Assembly: GCA_964571695.1 (NCBI GenBank)
Contig: CAZNDG010000004.1
Span: forward strand, 1 to 64,000
From: UBA8958 sp964571695
GTDB taxonomy: Bacteria > Desulfobacterota > Syntrophia > Syntrophales > UBA8958
Length of the DNA stretch: 64,000 nt
Reading direction: 5' to 3'
In this document: positions 1-8,447 of the stretch, one piece after another
How positions within the stretch are numbered: the stretch's first letter is position 1
How the letters are laid out: each line of letters starts with the position of its first letter
Translations under genes and position numbers: made by a program
The notes under the pieces: generated by a model
What the model saw: the letters and a program-made list of their open reading frames with translations, nothing else
What the model was told of the DNA's origin: nothing
Databases searched by the model: none

Positions 1-1179
1 CACTGGCTGTTTCACGTCCTGCTCCTGCTGGTCCTCTTTGTCCTTTGCGTCATGATTCACGGCGATCTCTACCGGCGCCGCCCCGCCCTTTCCCGTCTCA
101 CCGGCTTTTACCTGGCCATTGCCGGTGGCGGCTTTCTGGGCGGCGCGGCAATCACCCTGGCCGCCCCGCTTGTCTTTCCGGGAATTTATGAATATCCGCT
201 GATGCTGGGGATGCTGACGATCTTCTTTGGCTGGAAATACCGAAAGTTTGCCTCCCTCTCCTGGTCCGCGAAGTCCGTCGCGGTCATGATCAGCAGGATC
301 GGGACAGCCGGAGCGATATACCTGGTGCTCATCCTTCTTTCGGGGGTAAATTTTTACGGCGACAAGCAGGCCTCCCACCGCAATTACTACGGCGTCAGCC
401 GGATCTACGACTTTCCCGCCGACAAGGACGCCCCGGCTGGGGTCCGCGTTCTCATCCACGGTTCGACCATGCACGGCCTCCAATTCCGCGATCCGGCCCG
501 GGAAAAGATGACCACCATGTATTATCACGTCAAGGGGGGGCTGGGGGATGTCTTCGCCGCCCTGCCGCCGCCCCGGCGCATCGCCGCCGTGGGGCTCGGG
601 GCCGGAACCGTGGGCGGGCTGACCCGGCCGGGAGACGTCCTTGATTTCTATGAAATCGACCCCGACATGGAGGGACTGGCCCGGCGCTGGTTCACCTTCC
701 TGAAAAACACGCCGGCGGCGCTCCGGGTCATCGTCGGCGACGGACGCCTGAACCTCCGGCAGACTAAGGACAGCTATGATCTCGTTTTCGTGGACGCCTT
801 CAGCGGCGACGGCATCCCCACCCACCTCATCACCCGGGAAGCCATCGAAATCTACCGGCAGCGCCTCCGTCCCCACGGTCTGATCGTCCTGCACCTGACG
901 AATCGCTATTACGACCTCCGCCCCGTGGTCAAGGCCATCCTGGCGGAGCTGAAACTCGCCGGGGCCATGAAACTCTCCACCCTGAGCAGCAGCGACACCT
1001 ATATGCCCATCGCCACCCTGTATCTCGTCGTCGCACCGGACGCCGGCGATCTGAAGCCTTTCCTGGCACAGGGCTGGACAGGTCTGGGAGAAAAGGACGG
1101 CCTGCCGCCGGGGACGGCCTGGACGGACGACTACATCAACATCCTCGCCCCCGCCGCGGCCAAATTCCTGGCGAAGTAG
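1..1179 (+). CDS. Spermidine-synthase-like protein with membrane segments, 5' partial
   Basis: The frame is open from base 1, so the ATG at 52 is probably internal and the gene starts outside the window. The visible N-terminal part has several hydrophobic stretches, about residues 15-60 and 75-97 counted from that ATG. A Rossmann methyltransferase-type domain follows, with the nucleotide motif GLGAGT near residue 181, the acidic YEIDPDME near 200 and FVDAFSGDGIPTHL further on. This pairing is known from 'fused MFS/spermidine synthase' proteins, where an aminopropyltransferase-like fold follows membrane helices. Whether it makes polyamines is unknown; many members of the family have no proven substrate. 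It converges with the next gene, leaving about 100 bp with no strong terminator. Confidence 0.8.
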   Translation, partial: HWLFHVLLLLVLFVLCVMIHGDLYRRRPALSRLTGFYLAIAGGGFLGGAAITLAAPLVFPGIYEYPLMLGMLTIFFGWKYRKFASLSWSAKSVAVMISRIGTAGAIYLVLILLSGVNFYGDKQASHRNYYGVSRIYDFPADKDAPAGVRVLIHGSTMHGLQFRDPAREKMTTMYYHVKGGLGDVFAALPPPRRIAAVGLGAGTVGGLTRPGDVLDFYEIDPDMEGLARRWFTFLKNTPAALRVIVGDGRLNLRQTKDSYDLVFVDAFSGDGIPTHLITREAIEIYRQRLRPHGLIVLHLTNRYYDLRPVVKAILAELKLAGAMKLSTLSSSDTYMPIATLYLVVAPDAGDLKPFLAQGWTGLGEKDGLPPGTAWTDDYINILAPAAAKFLAK

Positions 1180-1281
1180 CCCGCAGAATATTTATCCTTT
1201 TAAAATCATTCCGGAATATGAAATGGCGGGATTGACAGGCCCCCTCTTCTTCGCCGGCGTGACCGGCTCAACACGGCGCCT

Positions 1282-2511
1282 TCATGCCTTTGCTTTTTTC
1301 TGAGCATACATGGCATTGTCGGCCCTGGTCATCAAAGTATCGAGGGGAACGGGATCCTCCGGGTCATAACACGCGTAGCCGACGCTCATGGACAGGGTGA
1401 ATTTCCGTTCCGGCCGACGGTTTTGACTGTCGATCCGCTCCTGCAACCGACTGATAATTATTTCCGGATCGATGACCTCCGGATCGATGGCCAGGGCGAC
1501 AAATTCATCCCCGCCCATACGGGCAACGATGTCGGAGGACCGCAAACTCTCCCGGAGCACGGCGGACGCTTCGATAAGCGCCTTGTCTCCTTCTTCGTGA
1601 CCCAGACTATCGTTAATCCGTTTCATGCCGTCCAGATCGGCAAAGAACAGGATCAACCTCCCCCGCGTCCGCAACGACAGCTTCATCTGTTGCTCCGCTA
1701 AAGTTAGGAACCCTCGCCGGTTGTAAAGACCCGTAAGGGGATCGGTTATCGAAAGGTTGATCAGTTCTTCCTCCAGTTTTTCCCTTTTCAAGGTCTGATT
1801 CCGCAAACTGGATGTGCCGGCAGCGATCCCCGCCAGACCGATCAGCCATAAAAAGGCGTGGGCCAGCATCAATTCCCCCCGGCGTTCCTTCTCAATATCC
1901 CGTAATTGTTTCATGGGGATAGAGACGCTTATTCCCCCCCGGACATCTCCCTCCCGATATCCCTGAGCGGCGTGGCATTTCAAGCAGGACTTTTCCGTCA
2001 AAAAGGGGCGCATGAAGCGAAAATATTCTTCCCCGGCAAGATGCTCGATGGCATGCGACTCTTTGACTCCCTGTTCGAAAGCTTTCAGAGACTCAACCTC
2101 CCATTGGTCCGGGCGATTTTCCGGACGGAGCGGCTTGAGGCTGGTTATATGTCCTTGAAATTCGTGCATTTCCGCAGCCAGTTCATTAACCTGACGGGTC
2201 ATGTAGGCCGGATTCACCAGGGTGAGAGACAACCCCCCGGCAGCCTTGAGATCACGATTGGGAACGGTGAGATAAGGATTGGCGGGAGTCTTTCCCGATA
2301 CGGGGACATATACCCCTCCTTGATTGGCCACCCATCTGCGGTAGAGGATGTCTTTATTGTAGGAAATCCCGGCGGTGGTGTAAGCCATCGCCAGGGTTGA
2401 TTGCTGCAACTGGTAGATGTTCCAGCCCAACGATCCCAGGACGCCGGTGGTCCAGACGGCAACCAGCGCCAGGAAATGGTATTTGAGATTTACAGAACGG
2501 AGTTTCTCCAC
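1282..2511 (-). CDS. Membrane diguanylate cyclase with DUF3365 (haem-c-type) sensor domain
   Basis: The 409-residue protein has an N-terminal membrane anchor (about residues 12-35), a periplasmic domain resembling DUF3365/Tll0287 with a haem-attachment motif CLKCH at 176-180, a second membrane helix (about 217-232) and a C-terminal GGDEF domain. The active-site GGDEF is intact at 333-337, and an RxxD inhibitory site (RSSD, 324-327) precedes it, so c-di-GMP synthesis with product inhibition is expected. The haem motif suggests redox or gas sensing; that is inference. The start is GTG. It is the last gene of the minus-strand signalling cluster, about 250 bp from the next gene. Confidence 0.88.
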   Translation of the reverse strand: MEKLRSVNLKYHFLALVAVWTTGVLGSLGWNIYQLQQSTLAMAYTTAGISYNKDILYRRWVANQGGVYVPVSGKTPANPYLTVPNRDLKAAGGLSLTLVNPAYMTRQVNELAAEMHEFQGHITSLKPLRPENRPDQWEVESLKAFEQGVKESHAIEHLAGEEYFRFMRPFLTEKSCLKCHAAQGYREGDVRGGISVSIPMKQLRDIEKERRGELMLAHAFLWLIGLAGIAAGTSSLRNQTLKREKLEEELINLSITDPLTGLYNRRGFLTLAEQQMKLSLRTRGRLILFFADLDGMKRINDSLGHEEGDKALIEASAVLRESLRSSDIVARMGGDEFVALAIDPEVIDPEIIISRLQERIDSQNRRPERKFTLSMSVGYACYDPEDPVPLDTLMTRADNAMYAQKKAKA

Positions 2512-2760
2512 ATCACCACCCGCAACCTGTTTCGCCTCAGGCGAGGAACGAGATTAGGAATGTATTTTCAATTCTATCCAACTGATACCGGGGAAGGATC
2601 CTGGCATTATGCACCCCAATGATTTCTCCTTCGCACATCCAGGCATTTCTTCCGCTCTTTTATTGGTCTTTAGCAGCTTTCCCGCCCGGTCGGCAAGCAA
2701 AATAGCGTCACTGGCTCTATTGAGAAAATCCGGAGATTTTCCTCATCAGATAGGCAATGA

Positions 2761-4143
2761 TCAGGCATTTGGCATTCGATATCCCTTTGCCTTGAACAGA
2801 TTCAGACAGGCAGCCACGACATCCGCATCGTACAGTTTACCTTGATGGCGCTCGATCTCCGCCAGCGCCTCTTCCAATCCCAGGGCCGGCCGGTAGGGAC
2901 GATATGAGGCCATGGACTCCACCACATCAGCCACCGCCAGAATGCGGGCCTCGATGATGATTTCCTCCCCCTTCAGGCCGCGGGGATAACCGGAACCATC
3001 CAGGCGCTCATGATGCTGATAGACTATCTCGGCCAGGGGCCAGGGAGATGCCACGTCTTTGAGCATTTTGTATCCTTTGCAGGCGTGCTCCCGGATCAGG
3101 GAAAACTCGATATCGGACAGTTTCGAGGGTTTGGACAATATCTCCGCCGGCACGGACAGCTTCCCGATATCATGAATGCTTCCCGCCATGCGGATGCCGT
3201 CGATTCTATCCTGGGGAAGCCCCATCTCCCGGGCGATGGCCCGGGCCAGATCGGCGGACCGGGCCTGATGACCGGCCGTATAGGGATCTCTACTCTCCAC
3301 GGCAGACACCAACACTTGAATGGTCGCGTTCAAGGCCTTCCGGAGACTGGCCAACGCCTCTCTCAGCCGCTCTTCTACCCGCATACGTTCCGTAATGTCT
3401 CGAAAGATTAGAACGAAGCCGGGATTACTATTGTTTTCTCCCTTGATCGGCGCCACGCTGTCGGAAATGGGTATTTCCTTTCCATCCTTGGCAACGAGCA
3501 AGCGATCTTCCAGCAGATTGATGATCAGACCCTCCGTAATCACCTTTTCTGCGATATGGCTTTCCAGATCATGGGCATCCTGGTCCTTGATATTGAGAAT
3601 CTCCGTTATTTTCCTTCCCAGGGCGTCGTCGTGTTTCCATCCGGTCAGGCTCTCCGCCACACTGTTCATAAAGGTGACCCGGCGTTCCTGGTCCGAAGCG
3701 ATGACGGCATCGCCGATGCTCTTGAGCACGGTAGCCAGCCAGCGTTCTACCTTTGCTATTCTTTCCTCTGCCCGTTTCTTGTAGATGGCTATCTCGATGG
3801 CTATTTGCAGCTCCCGGTCTCGATACGGCTTCATGATGTATCCGGAAGGTTCCGATACCTTCGCCCGTTGAAGCAATTCGTCATCGCCGAACGCCGTGAG
3901 GTAAACGACGGGTATTCCGTAAAGCTCTTTGATCCGGGTAGCGGCAGCGATGCCATCCATGCCGCCTTTCAGCACGATGTCCATGAGCACCAGATCAGGT
4001 CGGCCGGATCCCGCCATTCTTATCGCTTCCTCCCCCGACGCCGCAGTGGCGCATATGCCATAGCCCATTTTTTCGACGCTTGCCCGGACATCTGCGACCA
4101 CGATCTCTTCGTCCTCGACGATCATGATTTGATGGCTCCGCAT
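2761..4143 (-). CDS. Response regulator: receiver-PAS-HD-GYP (c-di-GMP phosphodiesterase type)
   Basis: This 460-residue protein has a CheY-like receiver (about residues 5-120, phosphoacceptor Asp55 in LVLMD, Lys105 in the MKPY context), a PAS domain (about 130-255) and an HD-GYP domain (about 270-440). The metal-binding HD (HDIGK, 324-328) and the GYP motif (385-387) are present, so c-di-GMP hydrolysis is expected. A strong ribosome-binding site, GGAGGG, sits six bases before the ATG and lies in the last codons of the upstream kinase gene, which indicates translational coupling. The kinase and this regulator are therefore a likely cognate pair, with phosphorylation controlling c-di-GMP turnover. 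The C-terminal domain shares 488 bp of identical DNA with the gene at 6272-8338. Confidence 0.92.
   Translation of the reverse strand: MRSHQIMIVEDEEIVVADVRASVEKMGYGICATAASGEEAIRMAGSGRPDLVLMDIVLKGGMDGIAAATRIKELYGIPVVYLTAFGDDELLQRAKVSEPSGYIMKPYRDRELQIAIEIAIYKKRAEERIAKVERWLATVLKSIGDAVIASDQERRVTFMNSVAESLTGWKHDDALGRKITEILNIKDQDAHDLESHIAEKVITEGLIINLLEDRLLVAKDGKEIPISDSVAPIKGENNSNPGFVLIFRDITERMRVEERLREALASLRKALNATIQVLVSAVESRDPYTAGHQARSADLARAIAREMGLPQDRIDGIRMAGSIHDIGKLSVPAEILSKPSKLSDIEFSLIREHACKGYKMLKDVASPWPLAEIVYQHHERLDGSGYPRGLKGEEIIIEARILAVADVVESMASYRPYRPALGLEEALAEIERHQGKLYDADVVAACLNLFKAKGYRMPNA
2803..3290 (-). repeat. 488-bp direct repeat, copy 1 (HD-GYP coding region)
   Basis: Reading this stretch against 6320-6807 at a constant offset of 3517 bp shows no difference by eye over about 488 bp. 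The two sequences diverge abruptly at both ends. It encodes most of the HD-GYP domain of the response regulator. A perfect stretch inside otherwise dissimilar neighbouring genes points to recent duplication or gene conversion of the domain. Confidence 0.9.
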
Positions 4144-4144
4144 G

Positions 4145-6211
4145 TTATCCCTCCTGAGATGTTTCCTGTTTAATTATAATTACGTATCTTGTCCCCCCGT
4201 CGAGATATTGATCGATACTGCCGCCCAGTTGTTTGACGAGGAGATGAACCAGTTTCAATCCGAAGGTGCCCGTATTGCGGAAATCAATATCCCTGGGGAA
4301 ACCGATGCCATTGTCCGCGACAAGAACCAGCAATTCCTTTTCCGTCCGCTTCATCTCGACGACGATCTCTCCCCGTGGAACTCCCGGAAAGGCGTATTTC
4401 AGGGCGTTCGTAACCAGCTCGTTGATGATCAGACCGCAGGGAATGGCGGTTTCGATGCTCAACATGATATTTCTCATGTTTACGGTCAGCGAAACGGCGG
4501 CGGTATTCGGCTGGTACGACCGGAGCAGTTCGGCGACCATCTCCTGCACATATTCCCCAAATTCTATCTCGGAGAAGTTCCGCGACTTGTACAGTAGGGA
4601 ATGGACGGAAGCCATGGCCATGATCCGGTCCTGACATTCCCGGAAAATTGTCTCCATTTTACAATCGTTGACGTATTGCATTTGCAGCCTGAGGAGACTG
4701 GAGATAATCTGCAAGTTGTTCTTCACCCGGTGATGAATCTCCTTGAGCAGGGTTTCCTTCTCCCGTAGGGACGCCTGGATCTCCGCCTCCGCCCGCTTGC
4801 GGTCGGTAATGTCCTGTCCTTGGGCAATAGTCGCGATCGCCGTATTGCCGTTGGGGACATAAATGGTGGCGGAGTTCCACAACAAGGTGCGCACCGATCC
4901 GTTCCGGTGAAGGATGGGGATTTCTATGACCTCCCAGCGTTGGCCGCCGGTCGTCTGTCTGATGTGTCCGAGACATTCTTCCCGTCTGTCTTCCGGAAAG
5001 AGTAGATCGATTTCCTTGCCCAGCACCTCTGCCGCCGGCAAACCCGTCAGCGTCTCAAAGGCATGGTTGAAACGGGTGATCCGGAATTGAGGGTCCCAAA
5101 CGATGATGGGGGCGTTGGCGTAATCGATCAGGTTTTCGAGGTACTCCCGTGTCTCCCGTTCCGCTTCTTCACTTCTCCGGAGTTTCATCTCCGCAAGCCG
5201 GAGGTTGTCAGCACTTCCAATTAAAGCCATTTTCCTCAGGTACCCCAGAGAAAAGGCGATCAGGATAAACAACAGGAAGAAAATGCCCCCGATTTCGATA
5301 AAACGCGACAGTTCCGATCGATGGATATCGCTGCGTAACCGTTCCGTCACTACCGTCCAGCCGATGTCTCCCACCGGCACGATGGTCAGATAACTTTTTC
5401 CCCCATCATGCTGCGGATCGCCAATTTCCACCTGCTGCTTTTTATCCTTCAACGCCGCTGCCACGATGGACGAAAAGCGATACTCTGCAACTTTTTCCCG
5501 GTAAGGGTATCTATTGCTGTAAAGGATTTGCTCCCGCCGGTCGATCACGCTCACCTTGGTAAACGGACTGAAAGGCGCCTTTCGGATCACCGCCGCCAGA
5601 TAGTCGAGCCGTTGTGAAGTGGCGAGGATCCCGATCGGTCTTTCCCTGGCAGCGAAGATGGGGACACAGACGGCTGCCGCCGGTGGCCTGTCCCCGATAA
5701 TTAGTTTAAAGACAGCGGAGATATAGGGCTGCCAATGGGCGCTGACGCCTCGATACCAGTCGCGATAGGATAGATCCTGCCCGATAGACTCGGGAAACAC
5801 GGGGAAATTAGCCCAGAGAACGCCCCGCGGATCCGTTACGAAGGTCAGGTCGATCTCGGCGTTCTTTTTGAGCTCCATAAGGTGCCGCTGAACGCCGGCC
5901 AGGTCTCTCCCTTGCACGGCCGCGACAAAAAGCGGCCGGCGCGCATAGGACTGGAGGACGCCTATCGTCGCCCTGTTGCGCTCCAGCAGGATTTCCGCAA
6001 GGAGATTGGCCGCCGTTTTGTCCGCGACCAGGGCGTTGTTCCGTGCCGTCGCAAATTGCCGGTACCCAAGGATAACGGTGACGCCGAAGATTAAAGCGAA
6101 CAGGAGCAACGCCATGAAGGCGTCGGAATAATACCTGGCCGCCCAGTGGCCGGGGTGGTCATTGCCGGGACGGGATAATTCCGGAATAGAAGCGCAGTTA
6201 TCTGTTTTCAT
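4145..6211 (-). CDS. Sensor histidine kinase, Cache-PAS-HisKA_2
   Basis: A membrane sensor kinase. Counting from an upstream TTG, there is a helix near residues 45-65, a large extracytoplasmic region with dCache-like features (about 70-310), a second helix near 320-340, a PAS domain (about 372-490) and a HisKA_2 phosphoacceptor helix with EIHHRVKNNLQ near 507-517. A HATPase_c domain follows (N box NELVTNALKYAF, G box DNGIGFP). The frame is open upstream to a TTG at 6256, but the ATG at 6211 is the more conventional start. The stop lies one base before the start of the HD-GYP response regulator, its likely partner. The ligand cannot be told from sequence. Confidence 0.9.
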   Translation of the reverse strand: MKTDNCASIPELSRPGNDHPGHWAARYYSDAFMALLLFALIFGVTVILGYRQFATARNNALVADKTAANLLAEILLERNRATIGVLQSYARRPLFVAAVQGRDLAGVQRHLMELKKNAEIDLTFVTDPRGVLWANFPVFPESIGQDLSYRDWYRGVSAHWQPYISAVFKLIIGDRPPAAAVCVPIFAARERPIGILATSQRLDYLAAVIRKAPFSPFTKVSVIDRREQILYSNRYPYREKVAEYRFSSIVAAALKDKKQQVEIGDPQHDGGKSYLTIVPVGDIGWTVVTERLRSDIHRSELSRFIEIGGIFFLLFILIAFSLGYLRKMALIGSADNLRLAEMKLRRSEEAERETREYLENLIDYANAPIIVWDPQFRITRFNHAFETLTGLPAAEVLGKEIDLLFPEDRREECLGHIRQTTGGQRWEVIEIPILHRNGSVRTLLWNSATIYVPNGNTAIATIAQGQDITDRKRAEAEIQASLREKETLLKEIHHRVKNNLQIISSLLRLQMQYVNDCKMETIFRECQDRIMAMASVHSLLYKSRNFSEIEFGEYVQEMVAELLRSYQPNTAAVSLTVNMRNIMLSIETAIPCGLIINELVTNALKYAFPGVPRGEIVVEMKRTEKELLVLVADNGIGFPRDIDFRNTGTFGLKLVHLLVKQLGGSIDQYLDGGTRYVIIIKQETSQEG

Positions 6212-6271
6212 AGCGGCAATCCGCCGGTGAAGCAATTGTTTTCGGCTTCGTCGCAATCAGCGCAGCGCCGT

Positions 6272-8338
6272 TTATGACCTGGTCCCTTCAAATTGAAAAG
6301 ATTTTTCCCGGAATAATCGCAGACAGGCAGCCACGACATCCGCATCGTACAGTTTACCTTGATGGCGCTCGATCTCCGCCAGCGCCTCTTCCAATCCCAG
6401 GGCCGGCCGGTAGGGACGATATGAGGCCATGGACTCCACCACATCAGCCACCGCCAGAATGCGGGCCTCGATGATGATTTCCTCCCCCTTCAGGCCGCGG
6501 GGATAACCGGAACCATCCAGGCGCTCATGATGCTGATAGACTATCTCGGCCAGGGGCCAGGGAGATGCCACGTCTTTGAGCATTTTGTATCCTTTGCAGG
6601 CGTGCTCCCGGATCAGGGAAAACTCGATATCGGACAGTTTCGAGGGTTTGGACAATATCTCCGCCGGCACGGACAGCTTCCCGATATCATGAATGCTTCC
6701 CGCCATGCGGATGCCGTCGATTCTATCCTGGGGAAGCCCCATCTCCCGGGCGATGGCCCGGGCCAGATCGGCGGACCGGGCCTGATGACCGGCCGTATAG
6801 GGATCTCGCGCCTCCACCGCCGCCACCATGACCTGAACGGTCGCCCCGACCGCCTTCCTGAGATTCTCGAGCAGGTCCTGAAGCTTTTTCTCCGCCTCCT
6901 TGCGATCGGTGGTGTCCATCGTGTTGCCCAGGACCGCCGATCTGCCCCGATAGGTTATCGGCGTCACCGTTTCCGTCAGCCATCGCACCCGGCCGTCCTT
7001 GTCCACCATCCGGTATTCATAAGGTGACTTCAATAACCCCGCCAGCATCTTCCCGGCCTTTTCCCGCACCATCTCCCAATCTGCCGGATGGACAAAATGA
7101 AGGACCTGTCTGCCGATCAGTTCTTCTTCCCGATAGCCGGAGTATTTCAAAATATGGGGATTGACGAAGCGGAGCCGCCCGTCCTGCACGATATACACCC
7201 CGGTCTGGGAACTGTTCGCGATCATCCGGTATTGATCTCCCATGTTTTTTCTCTCGGTGACGTCCCGGACGATGCCCCGGAATCCCCGGCGACGGCCTTC
7301 CCGGTCCCGCAGCAGGGAGGCGGAGAATTCGATCAAGCGGCGCTCGCCTTGTCTGGTAACGATCTCCCCTTCAAATCTTTTCAGGGGATCTCCCGTCCGG
7401 TAAATCTGCTGGTAGGCGCGATAGATCCGGTCGGCGGTTTCTTCGTCGGCGGCATAATGACGGATGTTGGAGTTCAGCAGTTCCTCGCGGCCGTACCCGA
7501 AGATCTTGCAGAACGATTCATTGCAAAAGGTGAAATTGCCTTTCGGATCCATCTCCTGATAACCTTCTTCGATGTCTTCCAGAATTGTCCGGTATCTTTC
7601 CTCGCTGTGCCTTAGATCCTCTTCCGCCTCTTTGCGCACGGTGACATTGCGATTGCTGGCCCGCCGTCCCCGGAACCGTCCGTCGCTGCCGTAAACGGGC
7701 TGACAGGTGTGCGCTATCCAGCGTACCTCGCCCGCCCGGGTCACGATGCGAAAATCGAGTTCGTCCGCGCCATTTTTGTTATTATCATTACAGCGATCTG
7801 CGTGGTCCTGGAAAATTTGCCGATCCGCAACATGGACGACATTTGCGAGCAACCCGGCATCGGCCAGGAATTCCTCCGGCCGGTAACCGGTTATCCGCTC
7901 ACAGGACGGAGAGATATAGGAGATGTTCCGTTGCGGATCTGTCCAGTATTCCCAATCGTAAGTGTAATCGGCCACGGTCCGGAACTTCTCCCGCTCCTCC
8001 GCCAGGGCCGCTTCCGCCCTGGCGCGGGCCGCCGACAAAGACGTGATGACCGCCGCTATGAGGATAAAGAGGAGCACCCTGATTAAGGCATCCCAGATCA
8101 TAACCTGATCGCTCGTAAAAGAGATGAAGAGGAGGAAATAAATGACCGCCAAGGCGGCGGCAATGGCCAAGCCCCATTTTCGGAAATAGAAGCAGGCGAT
8201 GACAATGGGAATATAGAATAAGTTCTGGAAAATAATGATGATGCCGGCTTTGAGCGCCAGGATGCTGATCCCGATGCATAAGGCGGATGTGGCGATAACG
8301 CCGATAAGGGGCAGTTGCTCTCTCAGGTTCACTTCCAC
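6272..8338 (-). CDS. Membrane PAS-PAS-PAS-HD-GYP protein (c-di-GMP phosphodiesterase type)
   Basis: The 688-residue protein begins with a block of four or so hydrophobic helices (about residues 10-105, an integral-membrane sensor of unassigned class). Three PAS/PAC units follow (about 115-235, 240-365 and 370-490), then an HD-GYP domain (about 505-670) with intact HDIGK and HHERLDGSGYP motifs. It should hydrolyse c-di-GMP under control of the PAS sensors. It lacks a receiver domain, unlike the neighbour at 2761-4143, although the catalytic domains are nearly identical at DNA level. The start is GTG, and its ribosome-binding site is weak. Confidence 0.88.
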   Translation of the reverse strand: MEVNLREQLPLIGVIATSALCIGISILALKAGIIIIFQNLFYIPIVIACFYFRKWGLAIAAALAVIYFLLFISFTSDQVMIWDALIRVLLFILIAAVITSLSAARARAEAALAEEREKFRTVADYTYDWEYWTDPQRNISYISPSCERITGYRPEEFLADAGLLANVVHVADRQIFQDHADRCNDNNKNGADELDFRIVTRAGEVRWIAHTCQPVYGSDGRFRGRRASNRNVTVRKEAEEDLRHSEERYRTILEDIEEGYQEMDPKGNFTFCNESFCKIFGYGREELLNSNIRHYAADEETADRIYRAYQQIYRTGDPLKRFEGEIVTRQGERRLIEFSASLLRDREGRRRGFRGIVRDVTERKNMGDQYRMIANSSQTGVYIVQDGRLRFVNPHILKYSGYREEELIGRQVLHFVHPADWEMVREKAGKMLAGLLKSPYEYRMVDKDGRVRWLTETVTPITYRGRSAVLGNTMDTTDRKEAEKKLQDLLENLRKAVGATVQVMVAAVEARDPYTAGHQARSADLARAIAREMGLPQDRIDGIRMAGSIHDIGKLSVPAEILSKPSKLSDIEFSLIREHACKGYKMLKDVASPWPLAEIVYQHHERLDGSGYPRGLKGEEIIIEARILAVADVVESMASYRPYRPALGLEEALAEIERHQGKLYDADVVAACLRLFREKSFQFEGTRS
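6320..6807 (-). repeat. 488-bp direct repeat, copy 2 (HD-GYP coding region)
   Basis: Partner of the copy at 2803-3290, in the same orientation and with no mismatch seen by eye. It encodes the bulk of the HD-GYP domain of the 688-residue PAS protein. Sequence outside the repeat, including the far C-termini and the linker before the domain, differs clearly between the two genes. Confidence 0.9.
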
Positions 8339-8447
8339 TCCGACGGGGTAAAATAGGCATATAAATCCAGGAATCTATTACTACAAAAAAAGCAAAAGAC
8401 GCAATACGGATATAATACGGCATTTAGATGGATTAATATTCAGTATT

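Noticed and set aside
1253..1267. Terminator hairpin gccgg-cgtga-ccggc between the first two genes
   Set aside because: Only five base pairs and no T-tract on either strand.
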